From: DASVXQ01 sp046727955 | Lineage (GTDB): Bacteria > Actinomycetota > CALGFH01 | Reading direction: 5' to 3' | DNA: 13,576 bases | Assembly: GCA_046727955.1 (NCBI GenBank) | Contig: JBKPDO010000334.1 | Location: forward strand, 1-13,576 | Part shown: positions 6,587 through 13,394 of the stretch, piece by piece | How the letters are laid out: each line of letters begins with the position of its first letter | Numbering within the stretch: position 1 is the stretch's first letter | The notes under the pieces: model-generated | What the model saw: the letters and a program-made list of their open reading frames with translations, nothing else | Databases searched by the model: none | Told to the model about the DNA's origin: nothing | Position numbers and translations under genes: made by a program

Positions 6587-7030
6587 ATGGAACGCCAGGA
6601 CTGGGATCGCCGCTACCGCGGCAGCGAGCTGGTCTGGACGGCGCAGCCGAACCGGTTCGTGGCCGACGAGCTCGGCGAGCTGCCGCCGGGACGGGCGCTG
6701 GATCTGGGCGCCGGTGAGGGCCGCAACGCCGTGCGGCTGGCCGAGCGCGGCTGGCGGGTGACCGCGGTCGACTTCTCACCGGTGGCCCTGGACAAGGCGC
6801 GGCGGCTGGCGCGGGCTGGCGCGGGCACGCGGTGTCAGCGTGGACTGGGTGCTTGAGGACCTGCGCGACCACCAGCCAGCGCCGGCCGCCTACGACCTGG
6901 TCCTGGTGGCCTACGTGCAGCTCTTGCCGCCCGAGCGCGCCCGGATGGTCCGTGGCGCGGTCGCCGCGCTGGCACCGCACGGCGCGCTGCTGGTGGTCGG
7001 CCACGACCTGGCCAACCTCGCAGAGGACGA
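6587..7030 (+). pseudogene. Class I SAM-dependent methyltransferase, broken by a 10-bp duplication
   Basis: ATG 6587 lies 17 bases after thioredoxin. Residues 1-72 read as a TehB-like methyltransferase: MERQDWDRRYRGSELVWT, then RALDLGAGEGRNAVRLAERG (SAM motif I) and VTAVDFSPVAL (post-motif I Asp). The frame then leaves the family and stops at 6854-6856. Removing one copy of the 10-bp duplication at 6804-6823 joins it to ARGVSVDWVLEDLRDHQPA, AYDLVLVAYVQLLPPERARM and LAPHGALLVVGHDLANLAE, the rest of the Rossmann sheet. After about 7030 no family sequence remains and the end runs into the sigma-factor gene on the other strand, so the C-terminus may also be lost. The substrate is unknown. Confidence 0.78.
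6804..6823. repeat. 10-bp tandem duplication in the methyltransferase
   Basis: GGCTGGCGCG is present twice (6804-6813, 6814-6823), with three further matching bases. The +10 shift accounts exactly for the frame break. Confidence 0.9.
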
Positions 7031-7115
7031 CCCGGTTGGGCTCTCTTCGTCACACCGATGCAGCAGGCGGCGGAACGGTGCGCGCCCCGGGGCTGGCCGC
7101 CCGCGGTGGCGGTCT

Positions 7116-7649
7116 TCAGGCGCCTGCCGGGGAGGCCAGCCGCTGGCGCAGGACCAACCGGGCCCGGCGGAGGATGGAGCGGGCCGCGGGGACGGTGATG
7201 CCCATGGCGCCGGCCACCGCCTCGGCCCGCAACCCCAAGCCGTCCTTGAGCAGCAGGGCGGTGCGGTAGTGGTCGGGGATGGTCGCCAGGGCCGCCAGCA
7301 CCTGGTGGCGGGTCTCGGCCTCGATGGCCGCCTCCTCTGGGTCCGGCGCTTGGGCCTGGGGCCCGGGGGGTGAGTGCTCGGCGGTGGCGGCCTGCTCCAG
7401 CATGGCCTCAAGCGACAGCGGCCCCTTGCGGCGGCGCAGCAGGCGGCACTCGTTGGTGGCGATGCGGTGCAGCCAGGTCCGCAGGCTGGCCTCCCAGCGG
7501 AACTGGTCGAGGTGCTGGGCAGCTTTGAGCAGGGCGCTGTGGGTGACGTCCTCGGCGTCCTGGCGGTGGCGGCACAGCTGGGTGGCCAGGCGCCAGACGT
7601 CCTGGCGGTATCGCCATACCGGCTCGGCCGGCGCCGTCGTCTCCTCCAC
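7116..7649 (-). CDS. ECF-type RNA polymerase sigma factor
   Basis: This is a 177-residue, two-domain sigma-70 family protein. Region 2 spans about residues 10-75 (VWRYRQDVWRLATQLCRHRQ, DAEDVTHSALLKAAQ, RTWLHRIATNECRLLRRR). A Pro/Gln-rich linker (85-110) and region 4 (about 115-172) follow, the latter with LATIPDHYRTALLLKDGLGL, AEAVAGAMGITVPAARSIL and RRARLVLRQRL. I place the start at GTG 7649, where region-2 similarity begins. There is no ribosome site at working distance, and TACACT ends 11 bases upstream of the GTG, so a leaderless message is possible. An ATG 63 bases upstream in frame also has no ribosome site. No anti-sigma gene is adjacent. It converges on the broken methyltransferase and lies back to back with the OsmC gene, 111 bases away. 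Confidence 0.88.
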   Translation of the reverse strand: MEETTAPAEPVWRYRQDVWRLATQLCRHRQDAEDVTHSALLKAAQHLDQFRWEASLRTWLHRIATNECRLLRRRKGPLSLEAMLEQAATAEHSPPGPQAQAPDPEEAAIEAETRHQVLAALATIPDHYRTALLLKDGLGLRAEAVAGAMGITVPAARSILRRARLVLRQRLASPAGA

Positions 7650-7760
7650 GGCCCGCAGTGTAGCCCGGGACCTCCCCGCTGGTGGGCGCACCGATCCGGG
7701 CGCTCGGGGCATCAGTAAACCAACGGCAAGCCAGCCACCAGACAAACGGGAGTGAGGACG

Positions 7761-8204
7761 ATGGCGGAGACCGACGAGGTCACGGTCACGATGGCGCTGC
7801 AGGACGGCTACCGGTTCCTGGTCGACCTCCAGCAGGAGGGCGTGGCCGGCCTGCTGCTGGACGAGCCGGAGCCCCTGGGTGGGGGCCGGGGACCCAACGC
7901 GGCCCGCGTGCTGGCCGCGGCCGTGGGCAACTGCCTGTCGGCCAGCGCCCTGTTCTGCCTGCGCAAGGCCAGGGTGGACGTGCGCGGCATGCGGACCACC
8001 GTGGACGCCTCCCTGGTGCGAACCGGGCGGGGGCGGCTGCGGGTGGGCGCGATCGGGGTGCGGATCCGCCCGACGGTGGCCGCGGCGGACCTCGGCCGCA
8101 TCGGCCGGTGCCTGGCGCTGTTCGAGGACTATGAGGACTATTGCGTGGTGACCCAAAGCGTCCGCGATGGCCTGGACGTCGCGGTCCGGGTCGAGCCCGC
8201 CGTG
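7761..8204 (+). CDS. OsmC-family protein (peroxide or thiol-reactive detoxification fold)
   Basis: ATG 7761 follows GGGAGTGAGGACG. About 148 residues form the OsmC fold: RGPNAARVLAAAVGNCLS with the first reactive Cys58 at the helix start, a middle strand region, then LFEDYEDYCVVTQSVRDGLD with Cys128 and a final strand ending near VRVEP. Both thiols used by Ohr/OsmC to reduce organic hydroperoxides are present. EDY is repeated just before Cys128, from a 9-bp duplication; relatives have a single FEDYC-type motif. There is no stop at the natural end. The frame continues to 8369 through a G8 run into sequence derived from a ZIP transporter, so the actual product would be a 202-residue chimera. 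Confidence 0.85.
8124..8141. repeat. 9-bp in-frame tandem duplication beside the OsmC active cysteine
   Basis: GAGGACTAT occurs twice (8124-8132, 8133-8141) and encodes EDY-EDY immediately before Cys128. It adds three residues without breaking the frame. Confidence 0.85.
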
Positions 8205-8252
8205 GCACCCGGCTCCGCACCGATGGGCGATGACCGGCCTGCCGCCGCCCCA

Positions 8253-8260
8253 GGGGGGGG
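8253..8260. repeat. G8 homopolymer at the OsmC-ZIP junction
   Basis: Eight consecutive G bases lie between the end of the OsmC fold and the ZIP remnant. Slippage here would switch the frame between a short OsmC tail and the ZIP-derived tail. Confidence 0.7.
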
Positions 8261-8261
8261 A

Positions 8262-8593
8262 CTCGGGGCGCTGGCGTTGTCGGTGCGCTCGCTGCTGGAC
8301 GGGTTCGGCATCGGCGCGGGCTTGGCCCTGTCCCGAGCATCGGCGCGGTGGTGCTGGTCGCCGTGGTGAGCCACGACTTCGCCGACGGCATGAACACGAT
8401 CGCGTTCGTGCTCGCCCAGGGCAGTCCCGTGCGGCCGGCCAGGCGGTGGCTGCTGGTGGACGCGCTCGCCCCGGAGGTGGGGGCGCTGCTCGGCGCGGCC
8501 GTTCCCCTGTCGACGCACGCATACGGTCTGGGTCTGGCCGCCTACGCTGGCATCGTCCTGGCCATCGGGGTGGGGGCAGCGCTGCGTGCGTAG
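8262..8593 (+). pseudogene. ZIP-family metal transporter remnant, N-terminally truncated and frameshifted
   Basis: The first part, LGALALSVRSLLDGFGIGAG, is in the OsmC reading frame. After one missing C in the CCC run at 8332-8334 the family continues in another frame as SIGAVVLVAVVSHDFADGMN, then ARRWLLVDALAPEVGALLGA and two more helices, ending at TAG 8593. ZIP proteins carry HSLLDG and HDFxDG(M/I)N motifs that bind metal in the membrane. Here the His of the first is Arg (RSLLDG), while the second (SHDFADGMN) is intact. The first helices of the transporter are missing. Loss of the N-terminus, a ligand change and a frameshift together mark it as a pseudogene fused to the end of OsmC. Confidence 0.72.
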
Positions 8594-9025
8594 CGGGCGC
8601 GGCGGTCCAGCAGCTCGGCGATCGAGGCCAGGGGTAAGGCCGCAGGGGTGTCGGGGTCGACCTGGCAGCCTTGGCGGGCGAGCTTGAGCAGCTCGCCGCC
8701 GGGCTGGCCTTGCAGCATCCGTCCAAGCGCAGCGGCGAGCAGGATGAAGACGCGCTCCAGCAGCAGCGGGGTTGGCGGTGCTGGTTGGGGCGGCGGTGGG
8801 CCGAAGTCGAGCGGGTCGTCGCCGGCCAGCAGCCGTTCCAGCTGGCCGCCCGCGATGGCGGTGATCTGCGCGGGGTCCAGACCGGCGTGGAAGGCGCGGC
8901 GTATGGCGACGGTTGCCGCGGCGGCGGTGGTGCCATGGTGCCATAGGGACGTCGGAGCCGAACAGGATCTGCCCCCGCCCCGCTGTCGCCCGGCTGGCGC
9001 TGTTCGACGCGGGTGGGCTGGCTGG
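8542..9025 (-). pseudogene. Amidohydrolase (PF04909-like) C-terminal fragment, frameshifted
   Basis: The minus strand reads GRGQILFGSDVP, the last metal-site strand of amidohydrolase_2 enzymes (ILFGSD[YV]P). After a phase change at the duplicated ATGGCACC (8929-8944 on the plus strand) it continues as GTTAAAATVAIRRAFHAGLD, then PAQITAIAGGQLERLLAGDD and PLDFGPPPPQP, a typical helix and C-terminus where the hydrolase ends in a Leu/Gly-rich tail. A further ~70 residues run to TAG at 8542, overlapping the ZIP remnant on the other strand. Removing one repeat copy leaves the phase one base out, so a 1-bp deletion is also needed. The N-terminal barrel with its His ligands is missing. The substrate is unknown. 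Confidence 0.6.
8929..8944. repeat. 8-bp tandem duplication in the amidohydrolase fragment
   Basis: GGTGCCAT occurs twice (8929-8936, 8937-8944) at the point where the amidohydrolase-like frame changes phase. Confidence 0.85.
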
Positions 9026-9054
9026 CCGCCCGGCTGCGGTCGTCGTCGCTTTCG

Positions 9055-9429
9055 TCAGGCAACCCGCAACGCAGTGCCGAGCAGGTCACGGATCGACACC
9101 ATGCCGACCACCGCGCCGGCCTCCAGCACGGGTAGGTGCCGGCACTCCAGCTCCAGCATCGCCAGTACCACCTCGTGCACGTCGGTGTCCAGCTCCACCG
9201 ACACCGGCTGGGTCGTCATGTAGTCGGCGACCGTGGTCAGCTTGGGATCGGCCCCCCAGGCGATCGCGCGTGCCAGGTCGCGCTCGGTGAAGATCCCGAC
9301 CAGGTCCCGGCCGGCCAGCACGGCCAGCGACCCGACCTGGTGGTCGTGCATCCGCGCGGCCGCGTCCGTCAGCAGTTCGTCCCCGGCCACCACCACGACC
9401 CCGGGACGGTAGATCGATCGCACCTGCAT
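9055..9429 (-). CDS. CBS-domain pair protein
   Basis: This is a 124-residue protein made of two CBS repeats. ATG 9429 follows GAGGTGAGGACG. CBS1 covers about residues 1-58 (VRSIYRPGVVVVAGDELLTD, HQVGSLAVLAGRDLVGIFTE, RDLARAIAWG). CBS2 covers about 66-122 (VADYMTTQPVSVELDTDVHE, ELECRHLPVLEAGAVVGMVS, IRDLLGTALR). The GIFTERD and GMVSIRD ends are the usual adenosyl-ligand-contacting signatures. Stand-alone CBS pairs form dimers that sense AMP/ATP or similar; mycobacterial Hrp1 in the DosR dormancy regulon is of this type. The sequence is clean and intact, unlike its neighbours. The amidohydrolase fragment lies directly downstream on the same strand. Confidence 0.92.
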   Translation of the reverse strand: MQVRSIYRPGVVVVAGDELLTDAAARMHDHQVGSLAVLAGRDLVGIFTERDLARAIAWGADPKLTTVADYMTTQPVSVELDTDVHEVVLAMLELECRHLPVLEAGAVVGMVSIRDLLGTALRVA

Positions 9430-9452
9430 CGTCCTCACCTCACTCAAGGCCG

Positions 9453-9468
9453 CCTCTTGGCCTCTTGG
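9453..9468. repeat. 8-bp tandem duplication upstream of the CBS gene
   Basis: CCTCTTGG is repeated without a gap (9453-9460, 9461-9468), with one extra matching base on each side. It lies just upstream of the CBS ribosome site, in its leader or promoter region. Confidence 0.85.
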
Positions 9469-9642
9469 CAGGCTCCGTGCCCTCGGGCCGACCCTACGGG
9501 CAAAGCGGCGGCTGCGGGCAGGGGCTGCCGGCCCGGCCCGCGAGTGCCGTTCGGCCCTGCCGACCTGCGGGGTGTCGAGAATGTCGTCTGTCGGGTTGAC
9601 CTGCGGCTTCGCCTTGGGCTGGAAGTCCGCGATGCCGGCCCG

Positions 9643-9778
9643 CTCGACCCGCCTGCTGCGTCAGCCGCTGCACCGTACGCCGACCCGGGGCAAGCTCGGC
9701 GGCGACCTCGACGAGCAGCCACTCCCGTCAGATCAGCCGATCGGCCAGGTACGCCCGCACGTCGGCGAAGCCAGGCTC
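9643..9778 (-). pseudogene. Helix-turn-helix protein remnant with in-frame stop
   Basis: One minus-strand frame reads EPGFADVRAYLADRLI, then TGA (9728-9730), then REWLLVEVAAELAPGRRTVQ and RLTQQAG. The pattern GFADVxAYLxxR...W.LAEVAAELG.GRRTVQRL resembles HTH regions of actinomycete regulators that carry a single such segment. Both ends are lost: no start and no sensible continuation could be read. Family assignment is by pattern only. Confidence 0.4.
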
Positions 9779-9814
9779 GATCACCTGCGTGGCGACACGG
9801 CCAGAACTTCGACC

Positions 9815-9829
9815 GCCCTCTGAGAGGGC
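9815..9829. other. Short inverted repeat
   Basis: GCCCTC-TGA-GAGGGC forms a perfect 6-bp stem with a 3-base loop and is followed by TTCGG without a T-run. It could be a weak intrinsic terminator or a chance hairpin in decayed DNA. Confidence 0.3.
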
Positions 9830-9914
9830 TTCGGCGCCTCAGGGCAGCTCGATGTGGGCTTCCACGCCGAGCTGGCGCTTGCCAAGAATGGGAGAGCGAT
9901 CACCTCGCGCGTGG

Positions 9915-9938
9915 TCCCATGCTTGTTCCCATGCTTGC
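9915..9938. repeat. 12-bp tandem duplication (11/12 identical)
   Basis: TCCCATGCTTGT at 9915-9926 is followed directly by TCCCATGCTTGC at 9927-9938, in the gene-poor stretch. Confidence 0.85.
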
Positions 9939-10418
9939 TGTGCACTCAGCTTGCCACTGTGATAATCCAAACACCCTGCCCCAGCATTTCCGCTGGTAGA
10001 TAGCCCCGTGATCCGGTTGCCAGGGCATCACGGCAAGGTCCGCCGCGATGGCGATCGCGTAGAACGATTGTGACGCGCGGCGCCAGTGAACAGTCGCAGG
10101 TTCGGACCGTGGGGCAGGGCACGTCCCAGCCCCGCGAACCGCCGTGCGCCGAAACGCACAGGTCAGCCTGGCATCCCCACTGTGCGGGTTGGCTGCCTAA
10201 ACGAGATACGAACGAGCGGGTGCAGCGCCGCTGCTCCGGCGTGGTACCTGCGGGGATCCTCTTCTGGAGCCGATGACAGCGCACCGGCCCTCGGTCGGGT
10301 GGCTTGGCTGCGAGCCCTTGACTCGATGTGCTTCGTGTTGGAGTTGTTCCGGCTGGGGCGGGGGAGCTGGCCGCTTGGTGATCCTTCGGAGCCACTGGGC
10401 GACGAAGATCCACCGAAC

Positions 10419-10456
10419 GGTGGGTGACTGCGGGTCGGGTAGGTGACTGCGGGTCG
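10419..10456. repeat. 19-bp tandem duplication (18/19 identical)
   Basis: The two units are 10419-10437 and 10438-10456; only the fourth base differs (G versus A). The array ends 4 bases before the stop codon of the minus-strand oxidoreductase, so it lies just beyond that gene's 3' end. Confidence 0.85.
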
Positions 10457-10460
10457 CGCC

Positions 10461-11504
10461 TCACACGGTGATGACGACCTTCCCCCGAGCGTGGCCCTGC
10501 TCGAGATGGCGGATGGCCTCAGGGAGCTCGCTCAGCGGGTAGGTCCGGTCGATCACCGGGGTGACCTTGCCTGCTTCGATGAGTTCGGTGAGGGCGAGCA
10601 GATCGTGCTGGTTCAGGTTGGCATGGACCGTGCGGATGCGTTGCGGCACCAACGGTGCCATCACCCGCGCCTGGATGATCCGGCCCACGCCCCCGATCCA
10701 ACGGCCCGGCGTGTTGGCGTTGGGGACGAGGGTTCCCTTGCGCGTCAGCGCGCGCCGGCAGTGCGACAGCCGATGATTGGCGACGTTGTCGAGGACGACG
10801 TCGAACCGCCCTCGTTCTCGGGTGAAGTCTTCCTTGGTGTAGTCGATGACCGCGTCGGCGCCGATCGACCGGACCAGGTCGACGTTGCTGGTGCTGCACA
10901 CGCCGGTCACTGTGGCCCCGAGCGCCTTGGCGATCTGGACGGCGAAGGTGCCTACGCCGCCGGACGCGCCGTTGATCAGGACCTTGTGTCCTGGCTGCAC
11001 CTGCGCCGTGTCGCGCAGCGCCTGCAGGGCCGTGATCGCGGCGAGGGGCACGGCGGCGGCCTGCTCGAAGGTGATCGTGGCCGGCTTGGGGACGACCGAG
11101 TCGCGGGGGGCGCGGGCGTACTCGGCGAAGGCGCCGCCGACGGAGGCGCCGTAGCAGAATCCGAAGACCTCCTCGCCCGGGCGCAGCTCGGTGACCTTCG
11201 CACCGACCTCGGTGACCGTGCCGGCGACGTCGGACCCTCGGACGCCGTGCCTTGGTCGGCGGAGCCCGCCGTAGAGGCGGCTGATGTAGGGGACGCCGCG
11301 CATGAGGACGTGGTCGGGGTAGTTGAGGCCGGCCGCGTGGACGCGGAGCAGCACCTCGTCGTCCCCGACGGCCGGTTTGTCGATCTCCTCCACGGCGAGG
11401 ACGTCCGGGGGGCCGTACCGGTGGTGGACGGCCGCCTTCATCGTGGTCGCGTGAGCGTGGGATGGCTGTTCCGCGACGCTCGCGGGACGGGTTTTCGAGG
11501 CCAT
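10461..11504 (-). CDS. Zinc-independent MDR oxidoreductase (NAD(P)-dependent alcohol dehydrogenase/quinone reductase type)
   Basis: This is a 347-residue protein. ATG 11504 has GGAGGAGT just upstream. A Ser/Ala/His-rich leader of about 21 residues precedes MKAAVHHRYGPPDVLAVEEI, the usual MDR start, so an internal start near 11441 is possible but lacks a better ribosome site. The GroES-like catalytic domain includes VHAAGLNYPDHVLMRG and GSDVAGTVTEVG. The Rossmann domain has LINGASGGVG (residues 177-185) and VRSIGADAVIDYT. The C-terminus is GKVVITV. The Cys/His zinc ligands (GHE and the four-Cys lobe) are absent, so it should be an NAD(P)H-dependent reductase of quinones or enones. It lies 50 bases downstream of a paralogue and is probably co-transcribed with it. 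Substrate unknown. Confidence 0.9.
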   Translation of the reverse strand: MASKTRPASVAEQPSHAHATTMKAAVHHRYGPPDVLAVEEIDKPAVGDDEVLLRVHAAGLNYPDHVLMRGVPYISRLYGGLRRPRHGVRGSDVAGTVTEVGAKVTELRPGEEVFGFCYGASVGGAFAEYARAPRDSVVPKPATITFEQAAAVPLAAITALQALRDTAQVQPGHKVLINGASGGVGTFAVQIAKALGATVTGVCSTSNVDLVRSIGADAVIDYTKEDFTRERGRFDVVLDNVANHRLSHCRRALTRKGTLVPNANTPGRWIGGVGRIIQARVMAPLVPQRIRTVHANLNQHDLLALTELIEAGKVTPVIDRTYPLSELPEAIRHLEQGHARGKVVITV

Positions 11505-11554
11505 GACTCCTCCTTCGTCGGGCCAGGTCGTGATCACGAACTGCGGCTGGAGTG

Positions 11555-12475
11555 TTAGGCCACAGTTATCACTACATTCCCCTTCTTGTGCCCTTTGTCG
11601 GCATACCTGTGAGCCTCGGCCATCTGTTCCAGGGGATAGCACCTATCGATGACCGGCTTGAGCCTTCCCGCTTCAACCAGCTGCTTGAGCAAAACCAAGT
11701 CTTCGGTCAGCATCTTTGGCGTCCCCTGATCCACTGACACATATGCCCCATCTGGGGCCAGGGCCTTCCTGCAATCCGCTCTTGAAGGGGGGTTCACCCG
11801 ATCTCCCACGGCGACAAAGATGAGGTCATAACGCGCACCCTTGTTCGTGAAGTCAGTCTTCGTGTAGTCGATCACCGCATCGGCGCCCAGGGATCTCACC
11901 AATCCCAGATTCGCGGTGCCGCAGACCCCGGTGACTTCTACCCCGAAGTGCTTGGCGAGCTGCACCGCAGACGTCCCCACCGCCCCGGAGGCTCCATAGA
12001 CCAGCACTTGTTGCCCGCTGCGGATCGTGCCCCTTCTGAGGAAGTGCAAGGCCAGCAGGCCCCCATACGGAATGGCGGCGGCTTCCTCATGGCTCAGATT
12101 GGACGGTTTTGGCGCCAGCACGCCGCCTTCTGGTAGGCACTTGTACTCGGCATACGCGCCAAACGCGAAGCGATCAAACCCAAACACCTGGTCACCTTCT
12201 TTGAAGGATTTGACAGCCTTGCCTACAGTCTCTACCTCTCCTGCCAGCACCATGCCGAGGACGGGCCTTCTTGGCCTGGTGATGCCCACCACCAATCGCG
12301 CCGGGATCCACATCGAGGCGGGGAGATTGAAGCTCCGGACGATGCAGTCGCTCGATGTCACCGCTGTCGCGTGGATCTTGATGCGCACTTCATCATGCTT
12401 GGGAGCGGGCTTGTCAAGCTCCCTGAGCTGAAGCACTTCCGGTGGCCCGTATTTGGTGCACACAACGGCCTTCAT
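11555..12475 (-). CDS. Zinc-independent MDR oxidoreductase, lower-GC paralogue
   Basis: This is a 306-residue protein starting MKAVVCTKYGPPEVLQLREL. The ATG at 12475 has GAGAGG at 7 bases; an ATG two codons upstream (12481) is also possible but crowds the ribosome site. The GroES-like part carries KIHATAVTSSDCIVRSFNLP. The cofactor fold carries VLVYGASGAVGTSAVQLAKH (158-177) and LVRSLGADAVIDYTKTDFT. The end is KKGNVVITVA. Zinc ligands are absent. It shares the C-terminal pattern VIDR.YPL...EA.R...GH..G.VVITV with the next gene. Base composition differs: 35 of 60 bases are G/C at 11581-11640 against 45 of 60 at 11041-11100 in the neighbour, with many Lys AAG and AT-ending codons. Transfer from a lower-GC donor is likely. 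Confidence 0.9.
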   Translation of the reverse strand: MKAVVCTKYGPPEVLQLRELDKPAPKHDEVRIKIHATAVTSSDCIVRSFNLPASMWIPARLVVGITRPRRPVLGMVLAGEVETVGKAVKSFKEGDQVFGFDRFAFGAYAEYKCLPEGGVLAPKPSNLSHEEAAAIPYGGLLALHFLRRGTIRSGQQVLVYGASGAVGTSAVQLAKHFGVEVTGVCGTANLGLVRSLGADAVIDYTKTDFTNKGARYDLIFVAVGDRVNPPSRADCRKALAPDGAYVSVDQGTPKMLTEDLVLLKQLVEAGRLKPVIDRCYPLEQMAEAHRYADKGHKKGNVVITVA

Positions 12476-12490
12476 CTGCATGCCTCTCCT

Positions 12491-12600
12491 TCAGTTCGCC
12501 AAACGATCAACCAGCTCCCGATATTGCCGGAAGTCCTTAACGGTCAGGCGCACACGGTGCTCCCAACGCCATATACCGGCGTGTCGATGCGGCGTCTGCC
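12491..12600 (-). pseudogene. 3' fragment of an unidentified gene, attached to the low-GC oxidoreductase
   Basis: The minus-strand frame ending at TGA 12491 reads GGWQTPHRHAGIWRWEHRVR and then LTVKDFRQYRELVDRLAN. It has clear protein character and codon use like the low-GC oxidoreductase, whose ATG lies 15 bases downstream, a normal operon spacing. Upstream of about 12600 the frame turns into GC-rich, non-family sequence, so the 5' part is missing. I do not recognise the family. It looks like the end of a gene carried in with the transferred segment. Confidence 0.4.
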
Positions 12601-12647
12601 AACCGCCGCGCGGGTCGTCTGACCTGGGGATCTTGAACTCCACTCCG

Positions 12648-12852
12648 CACCGCCAGCTCCAGCAGGTGCTCCCCAAGGAACGGGTCGTTGGCCACCAGCG
12701 CCTCCGCCTGCGCTGTGGATTCGGTCTCGAAGGTGAGCAGCCCTGCTGACCGGTCCGCAAACGGTCTCCAAGGGGCCGTGCAGCTGCAGCCCCCGCCAGG
12801 ACGAGGCGTGCTTGGGCGCCGCCGCCCGCACGCGATCAGACGCGTCCCCCAT
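12648..12852 (-). pseudogene. YCII-related protein remnant, frameshifted
   Basis: One minus-strand frame (12755-12648) reads DRSAGLLTFETESTAQAEAL and then VANDPFLGEHLLELAV, matching the second half of YCII-type proteins (G.LLxFExES.AEAExLVANDPF). In another phase just upstream, RVRAAAPKHASSW and LQLHGPL resemble the first half, including the conserved PKHASF-type His. A phase change near 12755 separates them. There is no intact start and no natural end. YCII proteins are small ferredoxin-like enzymes of mostly unknown function. Assignment is moderate. Confidence 0.45.
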
Positions 12853-12893
12853 GAGGTCCAAGTCCAGGACTCGCATCCAGCTCGCCGGTTCGC

Positions 12894-13389
12894 CTACGTC
12901 GCCATCGAGGACGTGCCGCGGCGGTAGCCCAGCAGCACCAGCACCGCCACGACCGTCGTCGCGCGATAGCCGTTGCACACGGCGCTGCTGGTGACGCCGG
13001 ACCAGACCAGCCCCAGGAACGGCAGCACCGGCAGCACGATCGCCGCCGCCGTCTCGGAGGCGTTCCGCCGCCCCATGCCCCGGTGAAGCATCCAGGCCAC
13101 CACCGGGATGCTCATCCCGGCCGCCATCGCCAGCAGGATCTGCGTCGGGTACAGGACGGTCACCTGCTCATACGCCGTGAGCCCGATGACGCTGGCGAAG
13201 CTGGCGCCGGTGGCGATCGCCCCGACCACCATGGCCGATGGCCGCCAGCAGCTCCAGGAAGTGCCGCCACAACGGCGACAGGTGCCACTGGTGAGCGACC
13301 TGGGGCGGGCGGGCTCGGGGTGGGTCCACCTGCCGGGCCGGCTCGACCGCGGCGGCGCGAGCCTGGGTGGGAGCGTGGGGTTGGGCCAT
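12894..13389 (-). pseudogene. Four-helix membrane protein, frameshifted by a 7-bp duplication
   Basis: ATG 13389 follows AGGAGGAGGT. The first 50 residues are a Pro/Ala/Arg-rich cytoplasmic-type leader ending WHLSPLWRHFLELLAA. At that point ATGGCCG is duplicated (13231-13244). Removing one copy joins the leader to MVVGAIATGASFASVIGLTA, the first membrane helix. VTVLYPTQILLAMAAGMSIP follows as helix 2, then MLHRGMGRRNASETAAAIVL as a loop and helix 3, and TTVVAVLVLLGYRRG as helix 4, ending at TAG 12894. The restored length is about 162 residues. The MxHRGMGRRxAxEMAAAM-like core is a pattern I associate with uncharacterised actinomycete membrane proteins; the function is unknown. As read, a truncated soluble peptide would be made unless an internal GTG/ATG near 13232 is used. 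Confidence 0.7.
13231..13244. repeat. 7-bp tandem duplication in the membrane-protein gene
   Basis: ATGGCCG occurs twice (13231-13237, 13238-13244). The +7 change breaks the gene at 12894-13389 exactly at the start of its first membrane helix. Confidence 0.9.
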
Positions 13390-13394
13390 GACGA

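Larger units (their letters stand above)
9779..10460. other. About 680 bases without a recognisable gene
   Basis: A 172-codon minus-strand frame covers 9946-10464, but its composition (Pro/Arg/Ser/Thr-rich, no domain pattern) and lack of a ribosome site do not support it. The stretch contains the inverted repeat at 9815-9829, the 12-bp repeat at 9915-9938 and the 19-bp repeat at 10419-10456. GC is a little lower than in the flanking genes in parts of 9890-10080. No transposase or tRNA was recognised. Confidence 0.5.

Noticed and set aside
6587..7030. Programmed frameshift in the methyltransferase
   Set aside because: The phase change coincides with a perfect 10-bp duplication rather than a slippery heptamer with downstream structure, so simple mutation is the better reading.
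10100..10125. GGTTCGGACC resembling a tRNA T-arm
   Set aside because: No acceptor, D or anticodon stems could be folded around it.
9946..10464. 172-codon minus-strand open frame
   Set aside because: No ribosome site, no recognisable motif, Pro/Ser/Thr/Arg-rich; treated as non-coding.
10443..11558. 371-codon plus-strand open frame
   Set aside because: It is antisense to the MDR oxidoreductase, which has clear cofactor motifs and a ribosome site; the frame is a high-GC artefact.
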